From contig NZ_CP121463.1 of the NCBI RefSeq assembly GCF_029690065.1, positions 806,001 through 870,000 of the forward strand: a stretch of 64,000 nucleotides of DNA, read 5' to 3'. Numbering within the stretch: the first letter of the stretch is position 1; each line of letters begins with the position of its first letter. Positions 17,864 through 27,615 of the stretch are shown piece after piece. Source of the DNA: Arthrobacter sp. Y-9 (lineage in GTDB: Bacteria > Actinomycetota > Actinomycetes > Actinomycetales > Micrococcaceae). The notes under the pieces are model-generated. The model saw nothing but the letters and a program-made list of their open reading frames with translations, did no database searches and was not told the origin of the DNA. The position numbers and the translations under genes were made by a program.

Positions 17864-17936
17864 GCTGAACTCGCTATGGAGGGTCTGAGATCGCTACAAC
17901 CGGTAGCGATCTCAGACCCTCCATGGCGAGTTCAGC
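17864..17936. repeat. Long palindrome, copy 2 (34-bp arms, one mismatch, AACCG loop)
   Basis: Bases 17864-17897 pair with 17903-17936 around the same AACCG loop as copy 1. A single A/G difference at base 23 of the right arm is the only mismatch within the stem. The inner 25 bases of the left arm are identical to those of copy 1; the outer part differs by GAACT versus GACCT. It lies about 97 bases upstream of the AbiEi/DUF559 start codon. Confidence 0.95.
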
Positions 17937-17998
17937 GTTCAGGAGCGGGCGGACCTGCAAGAGCCGCGATCCAGGCGTCCCTCGAGCAGCCCCCGTCC

Positions 17999-19963
<1,965 letters not shown>

Positions 19964-20267
19964 GAGATCTCCTGTGATGGTGGAACCGTTCGCTGTGGAC
20001 GCTTTCACGCTAGGCCCGGCCGGGGACGGCTGCCGGTGATCTTTATGAATCCTTTACGGCCGTTCCGCCGTGTTGTCGAGCCGGCATGGACGACGACGGC
20101 GGCCGGTCCCGCGGCGGGGCCGGCCGCAGCTTCGGGCGGCGACGGAGGGCCTCCCAGAGCTCGGATGCCAAGTAAACAGCTGTTGCATAAAAGAAAACAA
20201 TGTCCTTATGATGGTGATCACAGACTCGCCCCCGCCGGGGCCGTTCAATGGAGAGTGAAGGACGGAT
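19964..20267 (+). promoter_or_regulatory. Divergent promoter region of the ureohydrolase gene
   Basis: A near-consensus sigma-70 promoter reads TTGCAT (20183-20188), an 18-base spacer and TATGAT (20207-20212). The palindrome AACAGCTGTT (20175-20184) overlaps the -35 box and is a candidate operator. Transcription from here would give a leader of about 49 bases. I see no gene in the remaining sequence. Confidence 0.6.
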
Positions 20268-21320
20268 ATGGAAGAGCTCCGCATCGAAGCCAATGGCAAC
20301 CTGGGTCCCATCGACTCCTCCCGGATCCCGCGCTACGCGGGGGCTGCGACGTTCGCCCGCCTCCCGCGCCTGGATCAGGTGGAGAAGGCCGACGTCACGG
20401 TCGTCGGCGTCCCCTTCGACACGGGTGTTTCGTACCGTCCGGGCGCGCGATTCGGCGCCAACCATGTCCGTGAAGCCAGCCGTCTGCTCCGCCCGTACAA
20501 CCCGGCCTGGGACGTCAGCCCGTTTGAGAACGTCCAGGTGGCCGACGCCGGCGACATGGCGGTCAACCCGTTCAACATCAACGAAGCCATCGAGACCATC
20601 CAGCAGAACGCGCTGGACCTGACGGCGAACGGCAGCAAGCTCGTCACCCTCGGCGGGGACCACACCATCGCCCTGCCACTGCTGCGCGCCGCCGCCGAGC
20701 GCGCCGGTGAGCCGATCGCGATGCTGCACTTCGACGCCCACTTGGACACCTGGGACACCTATTTCGGCGCCGAGTACACCCACGGCACCCCGTTCCGCCG
20801 CGCGGTCGAGGAGGGCATCCTGGACACCGAGGCGATCAGCCACATCGGCACCCGCGGCCCCCTGTACGGCAAGAAGGACCTCGACGACGACCACCGCTTC
20901 GGCTTCGGCATCGTCACCTCCGCCGACGTCTACTACCAGGGCGTCCTCGAGACGGTGGAGAAGATCCGCGACCGCATCGGCCGCCGTCCGCTCTACATCT
21001 CCATCGACATCGACGTGCTGGACCCGGCCCACGCCCCGGGCACCGGAACTCCTGAAGCGGGCGGCATCACAAGCCGCGAGCTTCTTGAGATCATCCGTGG
21101 CTTCCGCGGCATGAACCTCGTGGGCGCCGATGTCGTCGAGATCGCTCCGGCCTACGACCACGCGGAGATCACGGGTGTGTCCGGCAGCCACGTGGCTTAC
21201 GAGCTCGTCACCCTCATGGCCGACTCCGCCCTGGAAGGCGACCGTTTCGGCGCTCCGAACGGCTACGCGGCACAGGCCCTCGGCCAGACGGATCACCGTC
21301 CGGCCGGTTTCAACGCCTGA
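20268..21320 (+). CDS. Ureohydrolase of the agmatinase/guanidinobutyrase family
   Basis: This 350-residue binuclear manganese enzyme cleaves a guanidino compound to an amine and urea. The metal ligands are all present: His132 (GGDHT), Asp156, His158 and Asp160 (FDAHLD), and Asp247 and Asp249 ([18 protein letters not shown]). GTGAAGGACGGAT precedes the ATG. The family includes agmatinase (SpeB), guanidinobutyrase (GbuA) and related hydrolases; residues seen here do not decide among them. The context of cupin regulator, APC permease and, at a distance, a ThDP decarboxylase and a 2-monooxygenase/amidase pair favours catabolism of arginine-derived guanidino acids over polyamine synthesis. A strong terminator follows 75 bases after the stop. 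Confidence 0.9.
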   Translation: MEELRIEANGNLGPIDSSRIPRYAGAATFARLPRLDQVEKADVTVVGVPFDTGVSYRPGARFGANHVREASRLLRPYNPAWDVSPFENVQVADAGDMAVNPFNINEAIETIQQNALDLTANGSKLVTLGGDHTIALPLLRAAAERAGEPIAMLHFDAHLDTWDTYFGAEYTHGTPFRRAVEEGILDTEAISHIGTRGPLYGKKDLDDDHRFGFGIVTSADVYYQGVLETVEKIRDRIGRRPLYISIDIDVLDPAHAPGTGTPEAGGITSRELLEIIRGFRGMNLVGADVVEIAPAYDHAEITGVSGSHVAYELVTLMADSALEGDRFGAPNGYAAQALGQTDHRPAGFNA

Positions 21321-21751
21321 GTGACGTCCGCCAGCGTGAGGGGTTCCAGCGTCGGGGTCTGACCGACGCGGTCCTCTGACAGCAGGTTTCCTCCAGCAGC
21401 GCCCCGGGAATCCGGGGCGCTGCTGCGTTTAAACCCGGCCGGGGGAGCCCGTTCATTTCTGCAAGAACTGCTTCGGAACTCTGGTCTGGACGGCCCGGAG
21501 AGCTTAGCCTGAAGGCATGTCCACAGGGTGAGTTCCCATGATACGGTTGCCTCCCGCAACCAAGAGGCCTTCGGGCACCGTCGATTCCTCCTGGCCGAAG
21601 CGGTCGGTGGCCCCGGCCCCTCCGCTGAGCCGGAGCAGGAGTACCCTCCAGGCGGATTGTTGCCGTTCCGACCCGGAAAACCGTCGTCCTGAAGGATGAT
21701 CTCGCTGCATTTCCCCTTTTTTGTCAGACCCTGTTCACTAGGCTGGATTCC
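21321..21751. other. Intergenic region of 431 bases with terminator and exporter promoter
   Basis: A strong hairpin (21395-21426) ends the ureohydrolase unit. A second small hairpin, GGTTGC-CTCCC-GCAACC, lies near 21545. The ABC-exporter gene is preceded by TAGGCT, 7 bases before its ATG. No additional gene is credible. Confidence 0.5.
21395..21426 (+). terminator. Rho-independent-like terminator of the ureohydrolase gene
   Basis: CAGCAGCGCCCCGG (21395-21408) pairs perfectly with CCGGGGCGCTGCTG (21413-21426) around a GAAT tetraloop. It is followed by CGTTTAAA. Confidence 0.8.
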
Positions 21752-23485
21752 ATGCTCCTGACGCTCATCAAGCGCTACTCAAAGCCTTATCTCGGCCAGA
21801 TCCTGGCCGTGCTCCTCTTCCAATTGGGCTCCACCATCGCGGCCCTCTACCTTCCCAGCCTGAACGCCCAGATCATCGACCAGGGCGTCTCCAAGGGCGA
21901 CACCGACTACATCTGGCGCACCGGCAGCGTGATGCTGATGGTGGCCTTCATCCAGGTCATCTGTGCCATCCTCGGCGTCTACTTCGGTTCGAAAGCCTCC
22001 ATGGCGATCGGACGCGATCTGCGCCGCGGGATCTTCCGCAAGGTGACCAGCTTCTCCGCCAAGGACGTCAACAGGTTCGGCGCCCCCACTCTGATCACGC
22101 GCGGGACCAACGATGTCCAGCAGATCCAGATGGTCGTCCTGATGGGCCTGAACTTCATGGTCTCCACACCGATCATGTGCGTCGGCGGCATCATCATGGC
22201 CCTGAAGGAGGACATCAGCCTGTCCTGGCTCGTGTGGGTCTCCGTGCCGATCCTGGTGGCCGTCGTCGGCTACCTGGTCGTCCGTCTGATGCCCCTCTTC
22301 CGGGGGATGCAGGGCAAGATCGACCGCATCAACGGTGTGCTGCGCGAGCAGATCATCGGCATCCGCGTGGTGCGTGCCTTCGTGCGCGAACCCTTCGAGA
22401 AGGACCGGTTCGGCGTCGCCAACCAGGACCTGACCAACGTCTCGCTGAAGATCGGCGCCCTCTTCGTGCTGATGTTCCCAGCGATCGGCATGATCCTTCA
22501 CCTCTCGACGGCCGCCGTGCTGTGGTTCGGCGGACAGCGCGTGGACCAGGGCAGCATGCAGGTGGGGTCGCTCACCGCGTTCCTGTCCTACCTTCTGCAG
22601 ATCCTCATGGCGGTCATGATGGGAACCTTCATGGCCATGATGATCCCGCGCGCCTCGGTCTGCGCCGACCGCATCGGTGAGGTGCTCGACGTCGAGCCGT
22701 CCATGAAGGAGCCGAGCGACCCGAAGCAGCCGGCCGAGCTGGCCGGTCGCGTCGAGTTCCGCGACGTGACCTTCGCGTACCCCGGCGCCGAGGAGCCCGT
22801 GCTCAGCAACATCTCCTTCACGGCGGAGCCCGGCCAGACACTGGCGATCATCGGTTCCACCGGTTCCGGCAAGACGACGCTGGTCTCCTTGCTGTCCCGC
22901 CTCTACGACGCCGAGTCGGGCGAAGTGATCCTGGACGGGGTGCCCGTTCCGGAGCTGGCCCGTCAGGACATCACCCGTCGCGTGAGCATGGTGCCGCAGA
23001 AGCCGTACCTGTTCTCCGGAACGATCGGTGACAATCTGCGGTTCGGGCGGACCGAGGCCGAGGACGAGGACCTCTGGAACGCGCTGCGCGTGGCGCAGGG
23101 CGAGGACTTCGTCCGGGCGAAGAGCAAGGGACTCGACTCCCGGATCGCCCAGGGCGGCACCAACGTCTCCGGCGGTCAGCGCCAGCGCCTGTGCATCGCA
23201 CGGGCCCTGGTGAGCCGGCCCAAGGTCTACGTCTTCGATGACTCGTTCTCCGCTCTGGACGTCACGACGGACGCCAAGCTCCGCGCCGCGCTCAAGAAGC
23301 AGACGTCGGACGCCACGGTGATCATCGTGGCGCAGCGCGTCTCGACCATCACCGAGGCGGACCAGATCCTGGTCCTGGACAACGGCCGGATCGTGGACCG
23401 TGGCACCCACCAGGAACTCCTGGCCACGAGTCCCACCTACCAGGAAATCGTTGAATCCCAGCTGAGTGCCGAGGAGGCAGCATGA
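21752..23485 (+). CDS. Heterodimeric ABC exporter half-transporter with degenerate catalytic site
   Basis: The 577-residue protein has an N-terminal six-helix exporter domain (about 1-320) and a C-terminal ATPase domain. Walker A is GSTGSGKTT (near 368) and the signature is VSGGQRQR. Walker B is VYVFDDSFSALD (492-503), where the catalytic glutamate is replaced by Asp. This substitution marks the degenerate half of heterodimeric exporters such as TM287/288 and BmrCD. The start codon lies 7 bases after a -10-like TAGGCT, suggesting a leaderless mRNA. The stop overlaps the start of the partner gene by 4 bases (ATGA), so the pair is translationally coupled. It probably exports drugs, lipids or peptides. 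Confidence 0.93.
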   Translation: MLLTLIKRYSKPYLGQILAVLLFQLGSTIAALYLPSLNAQIIDQGVSKGDTDYIWRTGSVMLMVAFIQVICAILGVYFGSKASMAIGRDLRRGIFRKVTSFSAKDVNRFGAPTLITRGTNDVQQIQMVVLMGLNFMVSTPIMCVGGIIMALKEDISLSWLVWVSVPILVAVVGYLVVRLMPLFRGMQGKIDRINGVLREQIIGIRVVRAFVREPFEKDRFGVANQDLTNVSLKIGALFVLMFPAIGMILHLSTAAVLWFGGQRVDQGSMQVGSLTAFLSYLLQILMAVMMGTFMAMMIPRASVCADRIGEVLDVEPSMKEPSDPKQPAELAGRVEFRDVTFAYPGAEEPVLSNISFTAEPGQTLAIIGSTGSGKTTLVSLLSRLYDAESGEVILDGVPVPELARQDITRRVSMVPQKPYLFSGTIGDNLRFGRTEAEDEDLWNALRVAQGEDFVRAKSKGLDSRIAQGGTNVSGGQRQRLCIARALVSRPKVYVFDDSFSALDVTTDAKLRAALKKQTSDATVIIVAQRVSTITEADQILVLDNGRIVDRGTHQELLATSPTYQEIVESQLSAEEAA

Positions 23486-25557
23486 GCGGCGACAGCAAGT
23501 TCGCAGGTCGCGGCAAGCGCGGAAAGGGCGGAGCCGTGGCGGAAGACGCTGCGGTCGCTCCCTCCGTCACGCCCGATGATGACGGGATCGAGGAGCAGGA
23601 GTACCAGCCCACCGAGGCCGACGGCGGCATGTTCGGCGACGTGCCGGCCAAGAAGGCCAAGAACTTCTGGCCCAGCGCGAAGCGCCTCTTCGGCCTGCTG
23701 AAGCCGGAGGCCGCGGGAGTCTGGTTCGTGGTGGTCCTCGTGATCATCTCGGTCGTGCTCAACGTGATCGCGCCCAAGGTGCTCGGCAAGGCCATGGACG
23801 TCATCTTCGCGGGCGTGATCGGCAAGCCCCTTCCGGCGGACGTGACCAAGGACCAGGTGGTCCAGGGTCTGCGGGCATCGGGACAGAACAACTTCGCGGA
23901 CATGGTGTCCAAGATGGATCTTGTCCCGGGCCAGGGCATCGACTTCCAGCAACTGAGCTTCCTGATCGCCTCGGTGCTGCTCATGTACTTCGCGGCGAAC
24001 CTGTTCCTGTGGGCTCAGGGATACATCCTGAACCGGATCGTCATGAAGGTGGTCCGCCGCCTGCGTGACGACACGGAGGCCAAGCTCAACCGGCTTCCGC
24101 TGAACTACTTCGACACCCGGCAGCGCGGCGACATCCTGTCCCGCGTGACCAACGACGTCGACAACGTCCAGCAGGGTCTCCAGCAAGCGTTCTCCCAGCT
24201 GGTGTCCTCCGTGCTGACCGTGCTCGGCATCGCGGTCATGATGTTCGTGGTCTCCTGGCAGCTCGCCCTGATCGCCCTGATCGCGCTGCCGCTGTCCGGC
24301 ATCGCCGCCGGTGTGATCGGCAGCCGCAGCCAGAAGCTGTTCGCCGCGCAGTGGAAGAACACGGGTGACCTGAACGGCCAGATCGAGGAGTCCTTCTCCG
24401 GTCACGATCTCGTGCGGATCTTCGGTCGCGAGCAGGACATGCTCGAGCGCTTCGATGAGAAGAACGAGTCGCTGAACAAGGCGGCGTTCGGCGCTCAGTT
24501 CGTGTCCGGCATGATCTTCCCGGTCATGCAGTTCATCTCCTACCTGAGCTACGTGGGCATCGCGGTCGTGGGTGGTCTCCGGGTCGCCGCCGGCCAGATG
24601 TCGCTGGGTGATGCCACCGCCTTCATCCAGTACTCCCGCGAGTTCAGCCAGCCGCTGGGCCAGATCGCCGGCATGGCGAACATGCTCCAGTCCGGTGTGG
24701 CGTCCGCGGAGCGCGTATTCGAGTTCCTCGACGCCGACGAGCAGGACGAGGAGACCGCCACGGAGCATCTCCCGGCCAAGACGGACGGCCATGTGGAGTT
24801 CCAGAACGTCAGCTTCAGCTACACGCCGGACAAGCCGCTCATCGAGGACCTCTCCTTCACCGCCGAACCCGGCCACACCGTGGCCATCGTGGGTCCGACG
24901 GGTGCGGGCAAGACCACCCTGGTGAACCTGGTCATGCGCTTCTACGAGCTGAACTCCGGACGGATCACGCTGGACGGGGTGGACATCACGCACCTCAGCC
25001 GGGCGGAACTCCGCTCCAAGATCGGCATGGTCCTCCAGGATGCGTGGCTCTTCGGAGGCACCATTTACGAGAACATCCGCTACGGAAACCTCGACGCCAC
25101 CGAGGACCAGATCATGGCGGCGGCGAAGGCCACGTTCGTGGACCGTTTCGTGCGGGCCCTCCCGGACGGGTACGAGACCGTGATCGACGAGGAGGGCAAC
25201 AACGTCTCGGCGGGTGAGAAGCAGCTCATCACGATCGCCCGGGCCTTCGTGTCCGATCCGTCGCTGCTCATCCTCGACGAGGCCACGAGCTCCGTCGACA
25301 CCCGCACCGAGCTGTTGCTGCAGAAGGCCATGGCCGCCCTGCGGACCGACCGGACCAGCTTCGTGATCGCTCACCGTCTCTCGACGATCCGCGACGCCGA
25401 CACCATCCTGGTGATGGAGGACGGCCGCATCGTGGAGCAGGGCAACCACGCCCAGCTCCTCGCCAGTGAGGGTGCGTACTACCGCCTCTACATGTCGCAG
25501 TTCGCAGGTGGCATCGAGGAGGAGGAAGAGCCCGCGCCGGTCGGCGCCGGAGAGTAA
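23482..25557 (+). CDS. Heterodimeric ABC exporter half-transporter with canonical catalytic site
   Basis: The 691-residue partner carries a charged N-terminal extension of about 65 residues before its six membrane helices. Walker A is GPTGAGKTT (near 471) and Walker B is LLILDEATSSVDT with the intact glutamate, but its signature reads VSAGEKQ in place of LSGGQ. The two proteins together therefore give one complete and one degenerate ATP site, as in TM287/288. A long insertion between helices 1 and 2 (about 105-150) may face the outside. It is translated from an ATG overlapping the previous stop. The substrate is unknown. Confidence 0.93.
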   Translation: MSGDSKFAGRGKRGKGGAVAEDAAVAPSVTPDDDGIEEQEYQPTEADGGMFGDVPAKKAKNFWPSAKRLFGLLKPEAAGVWFVVVLVIISVVLNVIAPKVLGKAMDVIFAGVIGKPLPADVTKDQVVQGLRASGQNNFADMVSKMDLVPGQGIDFQQLSFLIASVLLMYFAANLFLWAQGYILNRIVMKVVRRLRDDTEAKLNRLPLNYFDTRQRGDILSRVTNDVDNVQQGLQQAFSQLVSSVLTVLGIAVMMFVVSWQLALIALIALPLSGIAAGVIGSRSQKLFAAQWKNTGDLNGQIEESFSGHDLVRIFGREQDMLERFDEKNESLNKAAFGAQFVSGMIFPVMQFISYLSYVGIAVVGGLRVAAGQMSLGDATAFIQYSREFSQPLGQIAGMANMLQSGVASAERVFEFLDADEQDEETATEHLPAKTDGHVEFQNVSFSYTPDKPLIEDLSFTAEPGHTVAIVGPTGAGKTTLVNLVMRFYELNSGRITLDGVDITHLSRAELRSKIGMVLQDAWLFGGTIYENIRYGNLDATEDQIMAAAKATFVDRFVRALPDGYETVIDEEGNNVSAGEKQLITIARAFVSDPSLLILDEATSSVDTRTELLLQKAMAALRTDRTSFVIAHRLSTIRDADTILVMEDGRIVEQGNHAQLLASEGAYYRLYMSQFAGGIEEEEEPAPVGAGE

Positions 25558-25730
25558 GCAGGCAGAGAGTCGACAGCAGGACGTCATCGCCCCGGCGTCG
25601 CGCAGGTCAGTTGATCCGCACGACGCCGGGGCACGGCACTCTTCGCGATTGAACCGTTTCGCGGGCCGGCTCTCCTCGCAGGCCCGGGTACCGGGCGAAC
25701 CGCGAGCCGGGTGCCCGCGCAACGCCGGAT

Positions 25731-25800
25731 CCACGAAACACTGGGATCACGAAACCCGGAACACCGGAAACCCAGAACGCCGGAACCACGAAACACAGGA
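25731..25800. repeat. Degenerate A/C-rich repeats upstream of cutC
   Basis: This stretch repeats variants of CGAAAC, CGGAAC and CGGAAAC with spacing of about 8-17 bases (for example CACGAAACACTGGG, CACGAAACCCGGAAC, CACGAAACACAGGAAC). It lies between the exporter stop and the cutC ribosome binding site and has no reading frame of its own that I credit. Confidence 0.5.
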
Positions 25801-25816
25801 ACAACAGGGGAATCGC

Positions 25817-26560
25817 ATGTTGCTTGAGATCGCCGTCACCTCGCCCAGCGGAGTGGCGATCGCCGCCAACGAGGGAGCAGACCGGGTCGAGCTGACCACG
25901 GCTCTGGAACTCGGGGGACTGACCCCCTCTCAGGGCCTCATGGAGGCTGGCATGGAGGCGGCCGGGGGATCGGTGGAGGTCCACCCGCTCATCCGGTGCC
26001 GTCCCGGTGACTTCCTGTATTCCGCTGACGAGCTGAGTCTCATGGAACGCGAGATCCGGGCGCTCCTGGGTCAGGGCGCCTCAGGTGTGGTGGTCGGAGC
26101 CTTGACGACCGACGGCGAGGTCGACCGCGAGGCGCTTCTGCGTTTGTCGACAGCCGCCCGTGAGGTCCGCGATGACGCCGAGCTGACGCTCCACCGGGCG
26201 ATCGACCAGGTCCAGGACGCGGAGCGCGCGCTGGACACCGTGATCGACCTGGGATTCACGAGGGTGCTGTCGTCGGGGCAGCACGCGACGGTCGCGGCAG
26301 GCCTCCAGCAACTCGGGAAGATGCGTCGCCACGGGCAGGACCGGATCCAGATCATGGCCGGTGGCGGCCTGTCCTTGGAGGACATCCCGGCGGTGCGGGC
26401 CGCAGGGCTGGATGCCGTCCACCTCTCCGCCAAGAAGGTGATCTCGACCGCCCAGGGGGACTCGGTGTCCCTGGGCGCCGCGGACGGTGCGGATCCGACG
26501 GCCTACCTGGTGACCGACGCCGCCGTGGTCCGGGCGGCCCGACAGGCGATCGACAGCTGA
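25817..26560 (+). CDS. cutC: CutC-family protein (copper homeostasis)
   Basis: The 247-residue protein is a TIM-barrel of the CutC family: MLLEIAVTSPSGVAIAANEG, then GADRVELTTALELGGLTPSQ, VHPLIRCRPGDFLYS, ELTLHRAIDQV, VLSSGQHATVA and IMAGGGLSLEDI. CutC was named for copper tolerance in E. coli, but its molecular activity is unresolved. The start follows CAGGGGAATCGC. The gene is 259 bases downstream of the exporter pair and may be transcribed separately. Confidence 0.92.
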   Translation: MLLEIAVTSPSGVAIAANEGADRVELTTALELGGLTPSQGLMEAGMEAAGGSVEVHPLIRCRPGDFLYSADELSLMEREIRALLGQGASGVVVGALTTDGEVDREALLRLSTAAREVRDDAELTLHRAIDQVQDAERALDTVIDLGFTRVLSSGQHATVAAGLQQLGKMRRHGQDRIQIMAGGGLSLEDIPAVRAAGLDAVHLSAKKVISTAQGDSVSLGAADGADPTAYLVTDAAVVRAARQAIDS

Positions 26561-26667
26561 TCGCAGCCATCGGCAACCGCGACCGGCAGCTGTAACCCGG
26601 GCCGTCCGACGCGGCGCATGACGGATTATGACAGGAATTCCCACGCTGGGTCACAATCCTCGCTTGA

Positions 26668-26696
26668 TTGACACTTCAATGCTTGAGATCTCAAGT
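26668..26696 (+). promoter_or_regulatory. Orphan promoter-like element with perfect palindrome
   Basis: TTGACA at 26668-26673 is followed by CTTGAGATCTCAAG at 26682-26695, a perfect 14-base palindrome that would lie between -35 and a weak -10. The nearest downstream gene is more than 350 bases away. Confidence 0.4.
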
Positions 26697-26923
26697 TTCG
26701 CCCTGTGATCCGCCTCCGCCTGCGACCGGTCGAGGGTGGATCCGGCCGCGGACTGGCGGCGGTTTCCGCCGAAGCTTTCATCGATCGCGGTTGTATGTCG
26801 CCAAATGTCGCGGTTTTGCGACGACTCGCCGAAGAATCGTTGGACGTTTGCGGGTCACGAAGATTTTCACAAAAGCCTATGGAAATCCGAGTCACTACCT
26901 GTAAACTGGAACGGTCGAAGTGT

Positions 26924-26952
26924 TTGGCACTCAGCAGTTCAGGTAGTACCGT
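26924..26952 (+). promoter_or_regulatory. Likely promoter of the cold-shock gene
   Basis: TTGGCA (26924-26929), a 17-base spacer and TACCGT (26947-26952) precede a leader of roughly 95 bases before the ATG. A long leader is usual for cold-shock genes. Confidence 0.4.
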
Positions 26953-27053
26953 GGCGTCCTCGCCCATCTTTCTGAAGCATGGTTGAAGCATCCACTCGCC
27001 GGGTCTCATATACCGGGGATCCGTAAACCTTCAGTAAGGAAAGTAAGAAAGAC

Positions 27054-27257
27054 ATGGCAACAGGCAGCGTCAAGTGGTTCAACGCGGAAAAGGGCTTCGG
27101 CTTCATTGCACCTGAGGATGGTTCCCAGGATGTGTTCGCGCACTACTCCGCAATCAACAGCAACGGCTACCGTTCTCTCGAGGAGAACCAGCGCGTGTCG
27201 TTCGACATCGAGCAGGGTCCCAAGGGTCCCCAGGCCGTGAACATCACCGCTATCTGA
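27054..27257 (+). CDS. cspA: Cold-shock protein, CspA family
   Basis: This 67-residue single cold-shock domain begins [20 protein letters not shown]. It carries RNP1 (KGFGFI) and RNP2 (VFAHY) single-strand nucleic-acid binding motifs. It acts as an RNA chaperone in the cytoplasm. The ATG follows AGGAAAGTAAGAAAGAC. The length and the C-terminal [10 protein letters not shown] match actinobacterial CspA. A perfect GNRA-type hairpin terminator follows about 50 bases after the stop, so the gene is a monocistronic unit. Confidence 0.97.
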   Translation: MATGSVKWFNAEKGFGFIAPEDGSQDVFAHYSAINSNGYRSLEENQRVSFDIEQGPKGPQAVNITAI

Positions 27258-27615
27258 GGTTCTCCGAAGAGCCCGATGCCGATCAGGGCAGGGCACTCTT
27301 AGAACTTTGAAAGGGCCGGTCGCGAAAGCGACCGGCCCTTTCGCGTGCCCGCGGTGGAGCGCATCGGGTTGAGGGACCATGCGGGTCGTCGCCGCCTCGC
27401 CACCCTCGCCCCGCGGCCGTGGGTGCCCACCGTTTCGCCGACGCCAGACCCGTGCAGCCGGCCCTGACGCCCGCCGGTCGATCGTCAGTCCCAGCCGACC
27501 CGCCCGCCCGCGAGGCCCAGGCCAGCCTGGCCCGGCCCGGCCAGGCCAGCTGGGCTCAGCCCAGACCCGTCCCGACCCGACCCGACCTGGCCCGGCCCGG
27601 CGTCGCGTTCTCAGC
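27258..27615. other. Intergenic region of 358 bases between cspA and ugd
   Basis: It holds the cspA terminator (27310-27341) and a strongly C/G-skewed low-complexity tract from about 27470 to 27605. The 15-mer CCTGGCCCGGCCCGG is repeated exactly 60 bases apart (27526-27540 and 27586-27600), with tandem CCCGA units between them. No gene is credited. Confidence 0.5.
27310..27341 (+). terminator. Terminator of cspA
   Basis: AAAGGGCCGGTCGC (27310-27323) pairs perfectly with GCGACCGGCCCTTT (27328-27341) around a GAAA tetraloop. Confidence 0.85.

Larger units (their letters stand above)
26561..27053. other. Intergenic region of 493 bases before the cold-shock gene
   Basis: The region is unusually AT-rich for this genome from about 26630 to 26960. 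It contains a TTGACA box with a perfect 14-base palindrome (26668-26696), GTCGC/GCGAC hairpins near 26803-26827, and the likely cspA promoter at 26924-26952. I found no credible protein gene; a small RNA is possible. Confidence 0.5.

Noticed and set aside
25731-25800. CRISPR-like array
   Set aside because: The repeats are short, degenerate and unevenly spaced, with no spacers of constant length or cas genes.
26924-26952. CIRCE/HrcA element near TTGGCACTC
   Set aside because: The inverted GAGTGC partner is missing.
26705-26986. Possible small plus-strand gene before cspA
   Set aside because: It lacks a ribosome binding site and has no recognisable pattern; the promoter of cspA lies inside it.
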